From an uncultured Clostridia bacterium (GTDB taxonomy: Bacteria > Bacillota > Clostridia > TANB77 > CAG-508), in NCBI GenBank assembly GCA_944390615.1, contig CALXRJ010000048.1:1-5289 (forward strand): a stretch of 5,289 nt of DNA. The letters are read 5' to 3'. The position numbers and the translations under genes were made by a program. Shown piece by piece: positions 5,289-5,289 of this stretch. Numbering within the stretch: the first letter of the stretch is position 1; each line of letters begins with the position of its first letter. A model generated the notes under the pieces. It did no database searches. It was not told the origin of the DNA and saw only the letters and a program-made list of their open reading frames with translations.

Positions 5289-5289
5289 A

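Noticed and set aside
1..5289. tRNA, rRNA, CRISPR array or transposase gene
   Set aside because: No cloverleaf, rRNA-like segment, regularly spaced repeats or transposase motif was seen. The only mobile-type signal is the non-coding palindrome at 3968-4035.

Overview
The window is AT-rich DNA from a low-GC Gram-positive bacterium, most likely an uncultured Clostridia-type Firmicute. The evidence is strong AGGAGG-type ribosome binding sites, TTG.../TATAAT-type promoters, the PNPase/S15/ScpA protein types, and an ECF-type sigma factor overlapping a membrane protein with PepSY-like repeats. TGG encodes Trp where checked, and nothing suggests a non-standard code. The species cannot be named from this sequence.

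Layout. On the right (5181-5288, minus) is the last part of an ECF-type sigma factor. It overlaps by 8 nt the start of a 383-residue single-pass membrane protein (4037-5188, minus) that is probably its regulator. One base beyond that gene's stop lies a near-perfect 28-bp inverted repeat with a tandemly duplicated end (3968-4035), which looks like a REP-type palindromic element rather than a terminator. Next comes a self-contained rpsO unit: promoter (3915-3943), a leader of about 90 nt with alternative Shine-Dalgarno-sequestering pairings, rpsO (3553-3819) and an intrinsic terminator (3522-3547). Between rpsO and pnp lies a long imperfect inverted repeat (3424-3520) that would fold into a stem of about 43 columns. 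pnp (1178-3364, start corrected from an upstream ATG) and scpA (417-1163) follow, 14 nt apart and probably co-transcribed.

The left end is compact and less ordinary. A plus-strand gene for a 42-residue basic amphipathic peptide (110-238) has its own ribosome binding site and a TATAAT box. It ends at a perfect 16-bp bidirectional terminator (241-279). A second good promoter on the minus strand (343-370) points at the same terminator from the other side and would give a short RNA of about 95 nt. This convergent layout resembles small-peptide/antisense-RNA modules, but that reading is a hypothesis.

Functionally, rpsO and pnp form the widely conserved S15/PNPase pair. In E. coli and Streptomyces the RNA between or ahead of these genes forms a hairpin processed by RNase III, and the hairpin here fits that theme. 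scpA encodes the kleisin of the SMC condensin; its usual partner scpB is not next to it. The most interesting items are the rpsO-pnp hairpin, the rpsO leader, the sigma/PepSY pair and the small-peptide locus.
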